Below, piece by piece: positions 52,231-63,178 of a stretch of DNA of 64,000 nt. This stretch comes from Piscinibacter aquaticus. Lineage in GTDB: Bacteria > Pseudomonadota > Gammaproteobacteria > Burkholderiales > Burkholderiaceae_C. The notes below the pieces were generated by a model that searched no databases, was not told the DNA's origin, and saw nothing but the letters and a program-made list of their open reading frames with translations. The stretch spans positions 2,108,001 through 2,172,000 of the forward strand of contig VOPW01000001.1 in NCBI GenBank assembly GCA_007994965.1. The letters are read 5' to 3'. A program made the translations under genes and the position numbers. How positions within the stretch are numbered: the first letter of the stretch is position 1; every line of letters begins with the position of its first letter.

Positions 52231-52898
52231 TCACTCCGTGGCAATGCGCAGGGCCGCGCCGGTCGCCCAGGGGCGAGCAGCCCCGAGCCGATCAGCAGTG
52301 CGCCGAGCAGGGAAAAATGGCCGCGTGTCGAGATGCCGGCTTCGGCGGCCGACACCGCGCCGGCGCCGAAGATCAGCGCCGGAATGCACAGCGGCAGGAT
52401 GATCAGGATCAGCAGCACCGCGCCGCTGCGCAGGCCGAGCGTCAGCGCCGCGCCCAGCCCGCCGAGCAGGCTGAGGATGGGCGTGCCCAGCAGCAGCGAC
52501 AGCGCCAGCGTGATATTGGCCGGCGCCGACAGATCGAACAGGATGCCGAACAGCGGCGCGGCCAGCACCAGCGGCGCGCCGGTGACGATCCAGTGCGCCA
52601 GTGCCTTGGCCGCAGCCACCAGCCACAGCGATTCGCCGGACAGCAGCATCTGCTCGAGCGTGCCGTCGGCGTGGTCGATGCCGTAGACCTGCGTCAGCGA
52701 GAGCATCGCGGCCAGCAGCGCGCAGACCCACACCACGCCCGGGGCGATCTGGCGCAGCGTCTGCGGCTCCGGGCCGACGCCGAGCGGAAAGAGGCTCACC
52801 GCCACGAGGAAGAAGGCGATGGGCAGCAAGGCCTCGACGCGCCGGCGCGCCGCCAGCCGCAGGTCCCGCGCGACGATGGTGGCGAAGACCGAACTCAT
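52231..52898 (-). CDS. ccmB: Heme exporter protein CcmB (one frameshift near the end)
   Basis: Membrane subunit of the CcmABCD complex. About 222 residues with six hydrophobic segments (LLPIAFFLVAVSLFPLGV, VWVCALLAAMLSLTQVYG, VLLILIILPLCIPALIFGAG and others). QMLLSGESLWLVAAAKALAHW is typical of the family. At 52265-52271 one C is missing before CCTGG (expected LLAPWATGAALRIATE). Its start overlaps the ccmA stop as ATGA. Confidence 0.93.
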
Positions 52899-53545
52899 TG
52901 CACGCGGTAACCATCGAGTTGCAGCACCGTCGGCGCGGGCTCGTGCAGCGTCAGGTCGATGTGGCTGGTGAGCACGGCCGAGCCGCCGCGCGCGGCGTGG
53001 GCCGACAAGGCTGCATCGAGCATGCCGGTGCCTTCGGCGTCCAGCGCGTCATAGGGTTCGTCGAGGATCCAGACCGGCGCCGCGGCATCGAGCTGCAGCC
53101 GCGCCAGCGCGACGCGGCGGCGCTGCCCCTGCGACAGCGTGCGCACGGCGGCATGGCGGCGGCTGAACAGGCCGACTCGCTTGAGCGCCTCGCCGCACTC
53201 CGCCTCCGAGCCGGCGTGGCCGTGCAGCCGGGCGAGAAACTGCAGCGATTCGAGCACCGAGAGGTCGTCCTTCAGCGCATTGGCATGCGCCGGGTAGCAC
53301 AGCGAGCGGTGCCAGCCGGCGCCGGCCTCCCGCAGCGGCACCCCGCCCCAGGTGACATCCCCTTCGGCCGGCGTCGACAGGCCCGCCAGCAGACGCAGCA
53401 GGCTGGTCTTGCCGCTGCCGTTGGGGCCACGCAGCCAGACGATCTGGCCGGGCTTCAGCTCGAAATCCAGGCCCTTGAAGAGGAGTCGGTCACCCCGCCG
53501 ACAGGCGAGTCGGCTGGCCGCGAGCGCGGGGCGGTTGGAGGACAC
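52895..53545 (-). CDS. ccmA: Heme exporter ATP-binding protein CcmA
   Basis: ATPase that powers release of heme-loaded CcmE from CcmCD. The 216-residue protein has Walker A GPNGSGKTSLL, signature LSQGQRRRVALARL, Walker B VWILDEPYDALD and H-loop LTSHIDL. It is intact. It is the first gene of the ccmABCDEFGH unit. The 96-base gap upstream, after the RND gene, contains an AT-rich stretch (CTTAAGAAAGATCAAGAC) that may hold a promoter, but no clear -35/-10 pair. Confidence 0.95.
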   Translation of the reverse strand: MSSNRPALAASRLACRRGDRLLFKGLDFELKPGQIVWLRGPNGSGKTSLLRLLAGLSTPAEGDVTWGGVPLREAGAGWHRSLCYPAHANALKDDLSVLESLQFLARLHGHAGSEAECGEALKRVGLFSRRHAAVRTLSQGQRRRVALARLQLDAAAPVWILDEPYDALDAEGTGMLDAALSAHAARGGSAVLTSHIDLTLHEPAPTVLQLDGYRVQ

Positions 53546-53641
53546 GAATTCGGGCGGTGGCGTCGGAAGAGGCCCGAATCATGCCGTAATCCCCAACCCC
53601 CTCATTTGTTTCAGCTTAAGAAAGATCAAGACTACAAAGTC

Positions 53642-56600
53642 TCACATCCGATCCGCCGGCGCCGGCATCAGGCCGCCGCCCGCCGGCGCCGCGGCCGGCC
53701 TCGGTGCCCGCACGAGGTAGCTCCACAGCACCGGCACCACCACCAGCGTCAACAGCGTCGAGGTGATCACGCCGCCGATGATCGCGCGGCCCATCGGCGC
53801 CTGCAGTTCGCCGCCGTCGTTGAAGGCCAGCGCCAGGGGCAGCATGCCGAAGACCATCGCCGCAGTGGTCATGATGATCGGCCGCATGCGGATCAGGCCG
53901 GCCTGCAGCAGCGCTTCGGGCACCGAGGCGCCCTCCTTCAGCGCCCGGTTGGCAAAGTCGACCAGCAGGATCGCATTCTTGGTGACCGGCCCATCAGCAT
54001 GATCAGGCCGATCATCGAGAACACGTTGAGCGTGCTGCGCCAGGCCAGCAACGCCAGCATCACGCCGATCAGCGACAGCGGCAGCGAGGCCATGATCGCC
54101 ACCGGCTGCAGGAAGCTGCCGAACTGGCTGGCCAGCACGATGTAGATGAAGATCACCGCCAGCGCCATCGCGCCGAGCATCGCGGCGAAGGCGTCCTGCT
54201 GCTCCTTGGTGGCGCCGCCGACGTCGAAGCGCAGACCCGGCGGCAGCGAGGTTTCCTTGACCAGCTTCTGCACGTCGGCACCGACGTCGCCGGCCGGGCG
54301 GCCCTGCACGCCGGCGAAGATGGCCTCGCGGCGCTGCAGGTCCTGGCGGCGGATCACCTCCGGGTTGGTCACCGGCTCGATCGTCGCCACCGACGCCAGC
54401 GCGATCGGCGTGCCGTCCTTCGCGAAGGCCACCGGCAGCTCGCCCATCTGCGCCACGCGCTGGCGCTGCGCTTGCGGCAGGCGCAGCAGCACCTCGATCT
54501 GCTCGCCGTCGGGCGTGCTCCAGTAGGTGCCGACCTCGCCGTTGACGTAGGCGCGCAGGCTGGCCGCCAGTTGCGGCGCCGTCAGCCCGAGCTCGCGCAC
54601 CGCGCCGGGCTTCAGCCGCACCGCGTAGGCCGGGATGCCCGGCTTGACCGACAGCTCCACGTCGGTGATGCCGGGAATGGCCTTCATCTTCTCGGCAAAC
54701 TCGGTGGCGGCACGGGCCAGCGCCTGGGCATCGTTGCCGAGGACCGTCACGAGGATCGGCCGGTCGAATCCACCGAGACCTCGATGCCCGGAATGCGGGC
54801 GATCTCGGCGCGGATCGCGTCTTCCACCTGCTTCTGCGTGCGCTCGCGCTTCGCGCGCTCGACCAGGCCGATGTTGAGCACTGCGGGTTGCGGCCGACCT
54901 GCAGCCCGGTGCCCTGCCCGCCGACGTTGGTGGAGACCGTGGCGACCTCCGGGAACGAGGCGACAATCGCTTCCACTGGCGGCGCACCTTCTCGTCGCTG
55001 CGCTGCAGGCTGGAGCCCACCGTCATGCGGATCGCCAGCTGAGTGAAGCCCTGGTCGGTCTGCGGCACGAATTCGCTGCCGACCAGCGGCGCCAGCGCAA
55101 GCGCGCCGACGAAGCTGGCCGCGCCGACCGCCAGCACGATCGCGCGGTTGCGCTTCGGGCGCACGAACACCCAGCGGATCAGGCGCTCGTAGGCGACGTG
55201 CAGCACGTCCATGTGCCGTGGTCGACGCCGCGGATCAGTGCCGCCACGCCCGGAATGCGCCGCGCCGAGGCGGTGGGCGGGTCGGGCCAGCGGCTGGAGA
55301 GCATCGGGTCGAGCGTGAAGCTGACGAACAGCGACACCAGCACCGCCACCGTCACCGTGATGCCGAACGGATGGAAGAACTTGCCGACGATGCCGCCCAT
55401 GAAGGCCACCGGCACGAACACCGCGCAGATCGCGAAGGTGGTGGCCATCACCGCCAGGCCGATCTCCTCGGTGCCGTCGCGCGCGGCGGCGAAGTGGTCC
55501 TTGCCGAGGTGCACGTGGCGCACGATGTTCTCGCGCACCACGATCGCATCGTCGATCAGCAAGCCGATGCACAGCGACAGCGCCATCATCGTCATGAAGT
55601 TCAGCGTGAAGCCGAAGGCCTGCACGGCGATGAAGCTGGCGATCACGGCGATCGGCAGCGTCAGCCCGGTGATCACCGTGCTGCGCCAGGAGTGCAGGAA
55701 GAGAAAGACGATCGCCACCGTCAGCAGCGCGCCTTCGACCAGCGTGTGCTGCAGGCCCTTGAGCGAGCCCTTGACGAAGTCGCTGTTGGCCACCACCAGC
55801 AGCAGTTCCACGTCGGCCGGCAGCGCCTTGCGCAGTTGCTCCATCGCCGCCTTCACCGCTTCGCCAGTGGCCACGGTGTTGGCATCCTGCTGCTTGAAGA
55901 CGTTGAAGTTGACCGCCGGGCGGCCGTTGACGCGCGCGATCGACTCCGGCTCGCGCTCGCGCTCGACCACCGTGCCGAGGTCGCCCAGCCGCAGCGGCAG
56001 GCCGCTGCGCTGCGCGACGACCATGTCGGCAAACTGGCGCGGATCGGCCACGCGGCCCTCGACGCGCAGGATGGCGTCCTGCGTCGCATCCGACAGCAGG
56101 CCCACCGGCTGGTCGGCATGCGCATCGCGCAGCCCGGTGGCCACCTGCGCGGGCGTGATCGCATAGGCGCGCAGGCGATCGGGGTCGAGGTCGATGCGCA
56201 CCTCGCGCCGCGCCAGTCCGTTCACCTCCACCTGCGCCACGCCCTCGACACGCTGCAGCCGCCGCGCCACCGTCTGCTCGGCGAGGATGGACAGTTCGCG
56301 CGGGCTGCGCGAGGCCGACATCAGCGCCGCCACCACCACCGGGCTGCTGTTGTCGTTGTTGAAGCGCGCCACGGTGGGCGGCTTGGCATCCTTCGGGAAG
56401 ACGCCCTGCACGACGGCGATGCGGTCGCGCACGTCCTGCATCGCGCGGGCCATGTCGGCATCGAGCGTGAACTCGACGCTGGTCTGGCTGCGGCCCTCGA
56501 AGCTGCGCGAGGTGATGCGCTTGACGCCGGCGATGCTGTTCAGGCCCTCTTCCACCGGCTTGGTGACCTCGCGCTCCACCGCCTCCGGCGAGGCGCCGGG

Positions 56601-56753
56601 ATAGGCAACGTCGATGAAGGCCACCGGCGGCGTCACGTCGGGCAGTTGCTCGACGCCCAGGCGCGCATAGGAGAACAGACCGAGCACGCACAGGGCGACC
56701 ATCACCATGGTCGCGAACACCGGGTTCGCGATCGAGACGCGGGTGATCCACAT
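53642..56753 (-). CDS. RND efflux transporter permease, HAE1 type (five frameshifts)
   Basis: Inner-membrane proton-drug antiporter that exports through an outer-membrane channel. It begins [20 protein letters not shown]. Features: porter-domain [20 protein letters not shown], membrane helices [14 protein letters not shown] and [19 protein letters not shown], and the TM4 proton relay [13 protein letters not shown] with paired aspartates. Breaks lie at about 55218, 54976 (CCAGGTG reads CCAGTG), 54893, 54775 and 53986 (CCTGGTC reads CCGGTC). Restored length is about 1037, normal for the family. No outer-membrane TolC-type gene is adjacent. Drug profile unknown. Confidence 0.92.
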
Positions 56754-56763
56754 GGCCCGCTCC

Positions 56764-57924
56764 TCAGCGCAGCGGCGCGGCGGACGCGGCCGAGGCCGCC
56801 GACGCCACTGCCGAGCCGCCACCTTCGGCCACCTTGGCGGCGGCCCTCGCGCAGGCCGTCGAAGCGGGCCGCCAGCACCTGGGCGTCGGGCGTCAGGCCG
56901 CCGACGATCTCGACGCGGCCCTGCGCCTCGTCGCGCCGGCCGAGCGTGACCGAGCGGCGCGCCAGCGCGCCGGCTTCGATCACCCACACCTGCGCCTGCC
57001 CCGCGCTGCCGCCCACGGCGGCCAGCGGCAGCGTCAGCCGCGGCGTGGCATCGGGCAACACCAGGCTGGCCACCGCGAACTGGCCGGCCCGCAAGCGCTC
57101 CTGCGGGTTGGCGACCACGACGGTCACGCCGATGGCACGCGTGCCGGGCTCGGCGGCCGGCGCGATGCGGTCAATCCGGCCGGGCACCGGGGCGTCCAGG
57201 CCCTCGACGCGCAGTTGAACGGCCTGCCCTGGCGACAGCAGCGCCACCTCGTGCGTGCCAACGCTGCCGGCGAGTTCCAGCACCGAGAGATCGACCAGCG
57301 TCAGCACCGGCTGCTCGACGGCGAGTTTCTCGCCGGGCAGCGCTTCGGCGCTTGGCGACCAGGCCGCCGATCGGCGCGACCAGCGCGCCGTCACGCAGCG
57401 CGAGCTTCGCGGTGCCGAGCTGCGCCTGGGCCGCCTCGAGTCCGGCGCGTGCCGCGTCGAGCGCCGCCCGCGAGGCATCGAGCGCATTCGGCGAGATGAA
57501 CTGCTGATCGGCCAGGCGCTGGTTGCTGGCATGCACGCGTTCGGCTTGCAGGAACTGGGCACGGGCGGATTCGACCGTGGCGGCCCGCTCGGCGACGCGG
57601 CTGCCGACGTCGGACAGATCGATGCGGCCGAGCACGGCCGGCGCGCACGCGGCTGCCCTCGCCAACCGCCAGCTCCAGCAGCGTGCCGGCCGTCTTGGCG
57701 CGCAGCACCGCACTGCGCGGCGCCACCAGCGCCCCGGAGAACTCCAGCCTGAGCGGCATCCCCGCCATTTGCGGGCGCACCACCTCTCGGGCGGCGAATT
57801 CCAGCGCCGGCTCCGGCGGCTTGCTCTTCTCGGCGTCGCCTGCCTTGCCACCGACCTTGGCGACGCCCACCCCGGCCGCCACCACCAGCAACACCGCACC
57901 GCCCAGCCACCACGCTCGTCGCAT
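56764..57924 (-). CDS. RND efflux periplasmic adaptor (three frameshifts)
   Basis: Membrane-fusion protein that links the RND pump to its outer-membrane channel. N-terminal anchor AWWLGGAVLLVVAAGVGVAK; lipoyl half-motifs SAVLRAKTAGTLLELAVGEG and GGLVAK with the coiled-coil hairpin between (RAGLEAAQAQLGTAKLAL); beta-barrel region AVQLRVEGLDAPVPGRIDRI. Breaks at 57633-57638 (GGCCAGGTG reads GGCCGTG), 57355 (lost GC) and 56851 (G run). AGGAGG eight bases upstream supports the ATG at 57924. The stop lies ten bases before the pump start codon. Confidence 0.9.
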
Positions 57925-57962
57925 CGCCTCTCCTCCTGGTCCGCTCTCGTGAAGCGGGCGCC

Positions 57963-57968
57963 AGTGTA
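57963..57968 (-). promoter_or_regulatory. Possible -10 box of the efflux operon
   Basis: TACACT on the minus strand lies 39 bases upstream of the adaptor start. The -35 region is weak. The other 90 bases of this gap, up to the chemoreceptor stop at 58064, show nothing clear. Confidence 0.35.
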
Positions 57969-58063
57969 GGGATGCACCAGGGAATCACCATCCCCCGTGC
58001 GACAGGCTGCGGCGCGCGGGCGACGAACTGCGCCGCCGCCCGACGAAATGTGCGGTTTGGCGG

Positions 58064-60036
58064 TCAGGCCGGCAGTCGGAAGCGCGAGACTTCTTCGGCC
58101 AGCTTGAGGGCCTGTTCCTTCAGCGACGTGGCGGCGGCCGCGGTCTGCTCGACCAGCGCGGCGTTCTGCTGCGTCATCCCGTCCAGATCCTGCACGGCCT
58201 GGGTGGTCTGGCCGACGCCGGTGGCCTGCTCGTTGGCGCCGTTGGCGATGTCGGCCAGCAGCTTGTTGACCTCGTGTGCGCTGTGCACGATCTGGCCGAT
58301 GGTGTCGCCGGCGTTGCGCACGATCTTCGCGCCATGGTCCACCTGCTCGACGCTGGCGGTGATCAGGCCCTTGATCTCGCGCGCGGCCGCGGCCGAGCGC
58401 TGTGCCAGGGCGCGAACCTCAGAGGCCACCACCGCGAAACCGCGCCCGGCCTCGCCGGCGCGCGCGGCTTCCACGGCGGCGTTCAGTGCCAGGATATTGG
58501 TCTGGAACGCGATGCCGTCGATCACGCCGATGATGTCGCCGATCTTGCTCGACGAGGCGTGGATGCCCTGCATCGTCTCCACCATCGTGCCGATGATGTC
58601 GCCGCCGCGCTCGGCCCGCTGGGCATTGCTGCGCGCGATGCCGGCGGCTTCCTGGGCCTGGTCGGAGGTGGCCTTCACCGTCGACGAGATCTCGTCCATC
58701 GCCGCGGCCGATTGCTGCAGGCTGGCGGCCGCCTGCTCGGTACGGGCGGACAGATCCATCGCGCCGTCGGAAATCTCGGCGGTGGAGTGAACGATGTTGT
58801 CCGAGGCGCCTCGCACCTTGTCGACGATGCCGCGCAGCGAGTGCTGCATGTCGGCCAGCGAACCCATCAGGCGAGCCGCCTCGTCCCGGCCCCAGGGGCG
58901 CGGGCTGGTGGTCAGGTCACCGGCCGTCATCGCCTCGAGGTGCTTCTGCACCTCGCGCAGGCCGCCGTGGGTGACGAGGTAAAAGGAGTAGAAGAGATAG
59001 ACCGCCGTGACCAGCGACAGAAGCACGACGGCACCGACCCAGGCGCGCTGCGTCTCCATGGCCGAGCGACGGGCCTCGAGCAGGCGATCGAGCTTGTCGA
59101 GCGATTTCAGTTGCACGTCGCGCAGTCCGTCGATCACCACGCTCGCGGCAGCCAGCTTCGCGTCCTCGGCCGTCAGGCTGGTGGCGAGCTCGTGGAAGGC
59201 GTGCAGCGCATGGCGCACCGGCTCGTCGCCCAGCTCCGACTTGAACTCGGGCCGCAGTGAATAGACCTTGGGCATCGCGGCGGCCCAGCGGTCGTCGCCG
59301 AAGTCGCTGAGCGCTTCGGCGCGCGTCATCTCATGCACGAGTGCCTGCGACGCCGTCACACCGCGGGCGACGGCCCGGGCAGCGTCGTTCAGCTTCGCCG
59401 TGGCCTCGATCATCGCGGGTAGCGTCGCGGTGACACTGTCCATCAGGTAGTAGGAATCGAGGTCGGGGTCCAGCGTGAGGTTCGAGCCGTCGGCCGCCTG
59501 GGTGAGCAGGGCAATCGCGGCCTCGACACGCGCCGTGTAGGCCTCGTGGGTCTTGAGCCAGTCGCCGGCGGCAACGGCCGGCGATACGGTCTTCAGCGCC
59601 GTCAACAGCTTGTCGGTGCCCAGTTCCACACCGAGGCGCGCGTCGAGCTGCTCGAGCTTGCGCAACTGTGCGTCGTAGGCTTCGTTCGCGGCCCCCAGTG
59701 CCGACGCATCCTCCCCTTGCTCTGCGCCGCCGCCGCCAGCTCGCGCTGGCGCTGGGCATGCGTGATCAGCGGCAGCACCTCGCGGGCGTACTCGGCGCCG
59801 CGCAGCTCTTTCGCGGTGAACTCGATCGCCGCGGCCCTGTCGCCGAAATAGTTCCAGCCCAGCACCACCAGCGGCACGACCAGCACCGCCAGGATGATCG
59901 CGGCCTTGGCCCGGAACTGAATGCGACGGAACAGCTTGACGCCCGGCGCCCAGGCGCCGTGGTGGCGGAAGAATTCGATCAGGCCGCTGGTGCCGCCGGC
60001 CGCAACCGGCCGCGAGGCAGACGAAGACATGCTCAT
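58064..60036 (-). CDS. Methyl-accepting chemotaxis protein (one frameshift)
   Basis: Membrane chemoreceptor of about 657 residues. Cytoplasmic N-tail, helix AAIILAVLVVPLVVLGWNYF, a long helical periplasmic domain (about residues 60-330), helix WVGAVVLLSLVTAVYLFYSF, HAMP (VQKHLEAMTAGDLTTSPRP) and the signalling hairpin tip GIAFQTNILALNAAVEAARA with FAVVASEVRALAQRSA. Near 59722 a run of four G reads three (expected SKGEDASALGAANEAYDAQ). It lacks a C-terminal CheR-binding pentapeptide. Ligand unknown; no chemotaxis kinase genes are nearby. Confidence 0.92.
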
Positions 60037-60198
60037 GGGTTCCTCGGTGAGGTGTGGCCCACGACTGTCACTGCCAAAGGAGTCTGATCACTTCTTCGCG
60101 GGCCACCCCATTTTCGGCAGCCTGACCCGCGGGCTTGAGCGGATTTGCGCGGCCTTCCCCGCCCAGTTCCAGCGAACCGCGTCGCGCTCCGTGACGGA

Positions 60199-61299
60199 TC
60201 AGACGATCCGGCCGGCGATGGCCGGCAGCGAAGGGCTCACGTCGCCGCACTGCGCCCGATGCCGCAAGGCGTGATCCATCAGCACCAGCGCCAGCATTGC
60301 CTCGGCGATCGGCGTGGCGCGGATGCCGACGCAGGGATCGTGGCGGCCGAAGGTCTCCACGGTCGCCGGCTGGCCGTTCAGGTCGATCGAGCGCTTCGGG
60401 CTGCGGATCGAGCTGGTCGGCTTGATCGCGATGCTGACGGTGATGTCCTGCCCGGTGGAGATGCCGCCCAACACGCCGCCGGCGTTGTTGCTGGCGAAGC
60501 CCTGCGGCGTGAGCTCGTCGCCGTGCACCGTGCCGCGCTGCGCCACGCTGGCGAAGCCGGCACCGATCTCCACACCCTTGACCGCATTGATGCCCATCAT
60601 CGCGTAGGCGATGTCGGCATCGAGCTTGTCGAACAGCGGCTCGCCCAGGCCCACCGGCACGTTGCGCGCGGCCACCGCGATGCGCGCGCCACAGCTGTCG
60701 CCGGCCTTGCGCAGCTCGTCCATGTAAGCCTCGAGGCGCGGGATGTCGCTGGCGTTGGCGGCGAAGAACGGGTTGTTCGGAATGTGCGCTTCGCCTTCGA
60801 AGGGAATGTCGATCTCGCCGAGCTGCGTCATGTGGCCGACGAAGCTGGTGCCGAACTGCTCCTTCAGCCACTTGCGCGCCACCGCGCCGGCGCCCACCAT
60901 GGGCGCAGTCAACCGCGCCGACGAACGGCCGCCGCCGCGCGGATCGCGCAGCCCGTACTTCTGGAAGTAGGTGTAGTCGGCGTGGCCCGGGCGGAAGGTC
61001 TGGACGATGTTGCCGTAGTCCTTGCTGCGCTGGTCGGTGTTGCGGATCAAGAGGCAGATCGGCGTGCCGGTGGTCTTGCCTTCGTACACGCCGGAGAGGA
61101 TCTCCACCGCATCGGGCTCGTTGCGCTGCGTGACGTGGCGGCTGGTACCAGGCCGGCGGCGGTCGAGCTCGGGCTGGATGTCGGCCTCGGAGAGCGCCAT
61201 GCCGGGCGGGCAGCCGTCGATCACGCAGCCGATGGCCGGCCCGTGCGATTCGCCGAAGTTGGTGACGCGGAAGAGTTCGCCGAAGGTGCTGCCTGCCAT
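60199..61299 (-). CDS. aroC: Chorismate synthase
   Basis: Last step of the shikimate pathway: EPSP to chorismate, with reduced FMN as cofactor. The 366-residue protein has signatures [34 protein letters not shown] and GGISTGQDI with the FMN-binding [12 protein letters not shown]. It starts [16 protein letters not shown]. It is intact, unlike most long genes here. The 162-base gap to the chemoreceptor start shows no gene or clear signal. Confidence 0.98.
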   Translation of the reverse strand: MAGSTFGELFRVTNFGESHGPAIGCVIDGCPPGMALSEADIQPELDRRRPGTSRHVTQRNEPDAVEILSGVYEGKTTGTPICLLIRNTDQRSKDYGNIVQTFRPGHADYTYFQKYGLRDPRGGGRSSARLTAPMVGAGAVARKWLKEQFGTSFVGHMTQLGEIDIPFEGEAHIPNNPFFAANASDIPRLEAYMDELRKAGDSCGARIAVAARNVPVGLGEPLFDKLDADIAYAMMGINAVKGVEIGAGFASVAQRGTVHGDELTPQGFASNNAGGVLGGISTGQDITVSIAIKPTSSIRSPKRSIDLNGQPATVETFGRHDPCVGIRATPIAEAMLALVLMDHALRHRAQCGDVSPSLPAIAGRIV

Positions 61300-61330
61300 C
61301 CGGCGATTCTAGGTGGCCCGCAGGCCGCGA

Positions 61331-61794
61331 TCAGTTGGCAGCGGGCTGCGCGGGCGCCTCGTCGACCGGCCAGTCGCGGATGTAGGCCTTGAGCATGCGG
61401 TTCTCGAAATCCTGGCTCTCGACCACTGCCTTGGCCACGTCGTAGAACGAGATCACGCCCATCAGCGTGCGCTGGTCCATCACCGGCATGTAGCGCGCGT
61501 GGCGGTCGAGCATCATGCGGCGCACTTCGTCGATCTCGGTCTCGGGCGTGCAGGTCAGCGGGTGGTCGTCCATCACGCTGCGCACGGTGCTGTTGCCGAC
61601 CGTGCCGCCATTGCGCACCACCGACAGGATCACCTCGCGGAAGGTGAGCATGCCCACCAGATCGCCGTGATCCATCACGACCAGCGAGCCGATGTCGTTG
61701 TCGGCCATGGTCTTCAGGCCCAACGCGAGCGCCTCCGACGGGCTGACGGTGAACAGGGTTCCCCCTTGACGCGCAGGATGTCGCTGACCTTCAT
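61331..61794 (-). CDS. CBS-domain pair protein (one frameshift)
   Basis: Stand-alone tandem CBS-domain protein, about 154 residues, that probably senses adenine nucleotides. Start MKVSDILRVKG; CBS1 ALALGLKTMADNDIGSLVV and MLTFREVILSVVRNG; CBS2 EVRRMMLDRHARYMPVMDQ and VISFYDVAKAVVESQDFEN. At about 61758 a run of six G reads five; restoring it gives VKGGTLFTVSPSEAL. Partner unknown. It is divergent from the sulfhydrylase gene. Confidence 0.88.
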
Positions 61795-61824
61795 GGATCG
61801 TCTCCTCGTCGCAAGTCGCGACCC

Positions 61825-61830
61825 AATATA
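61825..61830 (-). promoter_or_regulatory. Possible -10 box of the CBS-domain gene
   Basis: TATATT on the minus strand lies 31 bases upstream of the CBS-domain start, within the 85-base divergent gap. No clear -35 is seen. Confidence 0.35.
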
Positions 61831-61879
61831 GCCCACAATCCCGCGACACGACACCCCAGAGCACCCCGGAGGAGACCCC

Positions 61880-63178
61880 ATGCCCGGCGCCTCGGACCCA
61901 GGCTTCGACACCCTCGCGCTGCATGCCGGCGCTGCGCCCGATCCGGCCACCGGCGCGCGCGCCGTGCCCATCCACCTGAGCACCTCCTTCGTCTTCGAGT
62001 CGAGCGAGCAGGCGGCCTCGCTGTTCAACCTCGAGCGCTCGGGCCATGTCTACAGCCGCATCTCCAACCCCACGAATGCGGTGCTCGAGGAGCGCGTGGC
62101 GGCCCTCGAAGGTGGTGTCGGTGCCATCGCCACCGCCAGTGGCCGAGGCCGCACTGCACTGGCGATCGCGACGCTGGCCGGCGCGGGCTCGCACATCGTC
62201 GCGTCGAGCGCGCTGTATGGCGGCTCGCACAACCTGCTGCACTACACGCTGTCTCGCTTCGGCATCGAGACGACATTCGTCAAGCCGGGCGACATCGACG
62301 GCTGGCGTGCGGCGATCCGCCCGAGCACGAAGCTGCTGTTCGGCGAGACGCTCGGCAACCCCGGCCTCGACGTGCTCGACATCCCCACCGTCTCGGCCAT
62401 CGCCCACGAGCACGGCCTGCCGCTGCTGGTGGATTCCACCTTCACGACGCCGTGGCTGATGAAGCCCTTCGACCACGGCGCCGATCTCATCTTCCATTCG
62501 GCCACGAAGTTTCTCTCCGGCCACGGCACGGTGATCGGCGGAGTCTTGGTGGACTCCGGCATGTTCGACTGGGACGCGTCCGGTCGCTTCCCCGAACTGA
62601 CGAAGCCCTACGACGGCTTCCACGGCATGGTGTTCAGCGAGGAGAGCACCGTCGGCGCCTTCCTGCTGCGTGCGCGGCGCGAAGGCCTGCGTGACTTCGG
62701 CGCCTGCATGAGCCCCCACACCGCCCGGCTGATCCTGCAGGGCATCGAGACACTGCCGCTGCGCATGGCGCGGCACGTGGAGAACACGCGCAAGGTGGTG
62801 GCCTTTCTCGCCGCGCACCCGATGGTGGCCTCGGTCGGCTACCCCGGACTCGAAGACCACCCGAACCACGCGCTGGCGAAGAAGCTGCTGCCGCGCGGCT
62901 GCGGCTCGGTGTTCAGCTTCGACCTCAAGGGCAGCCGCGCCCAGGGGCGCAGCTTCATCGAGTCGCTGAAGCTGTTCTCCCACGGGCCAACGTCGGCGAC
63001 TGCCGTTCGCTGGTGATCCACCCGGCCTCGACCACGCACTTCCGCATGGACGATGCCGCGCTGGCCCGCGCCGGCATCGGCCCGGGCACGATTCGCCTGT
63101 CGATCGGCCTCGAAGAGGCCGACGACCTGATCGACGATCTCAAGCGCGCTGAAGGCGGCAGAGAAGGCGGGGGCCTGA
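61880..63178 (+). CDS. metY: O-acetylhomoserine sulfhydrylase-like PLP enzyme (frame-broken)
   Basis: Cys/Met-metabolism PLP enzyme, probably making homocysteine from O-acetylhomoserine and sulfide. SGHVYSRISNPTNAVLEERV, ASSALYGGSHNLLHYTL, PLLVDSTFTTPWLMKPFDHG and the PLP lysine in FHSATKFLSGHGT are family marks; HALAKKLLPRGCGSVFSFDL favours MetY. SD GGAGGAGA precedes the ATG. Breaks: about 62988 (a lost T before VANVGDCRSLVIHPAS-like sequence) and 63148 (lost GC). The stretch GRGRTALA near residue 92 is garbled by two compensating events at CCWGG sites (expected GQAALHLA). About 432 residues. O-succinylhomoserine sulfhydrylase (MetZ) is the alternative. Confidence 0.87.

Noticed and set aside
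60037-60198. A possible small gene between aroC and the chemoreceptor.
   Set aside because: No frame with a ribosome binding site and a plausible protein is present; it is best left as an intergenic gap.
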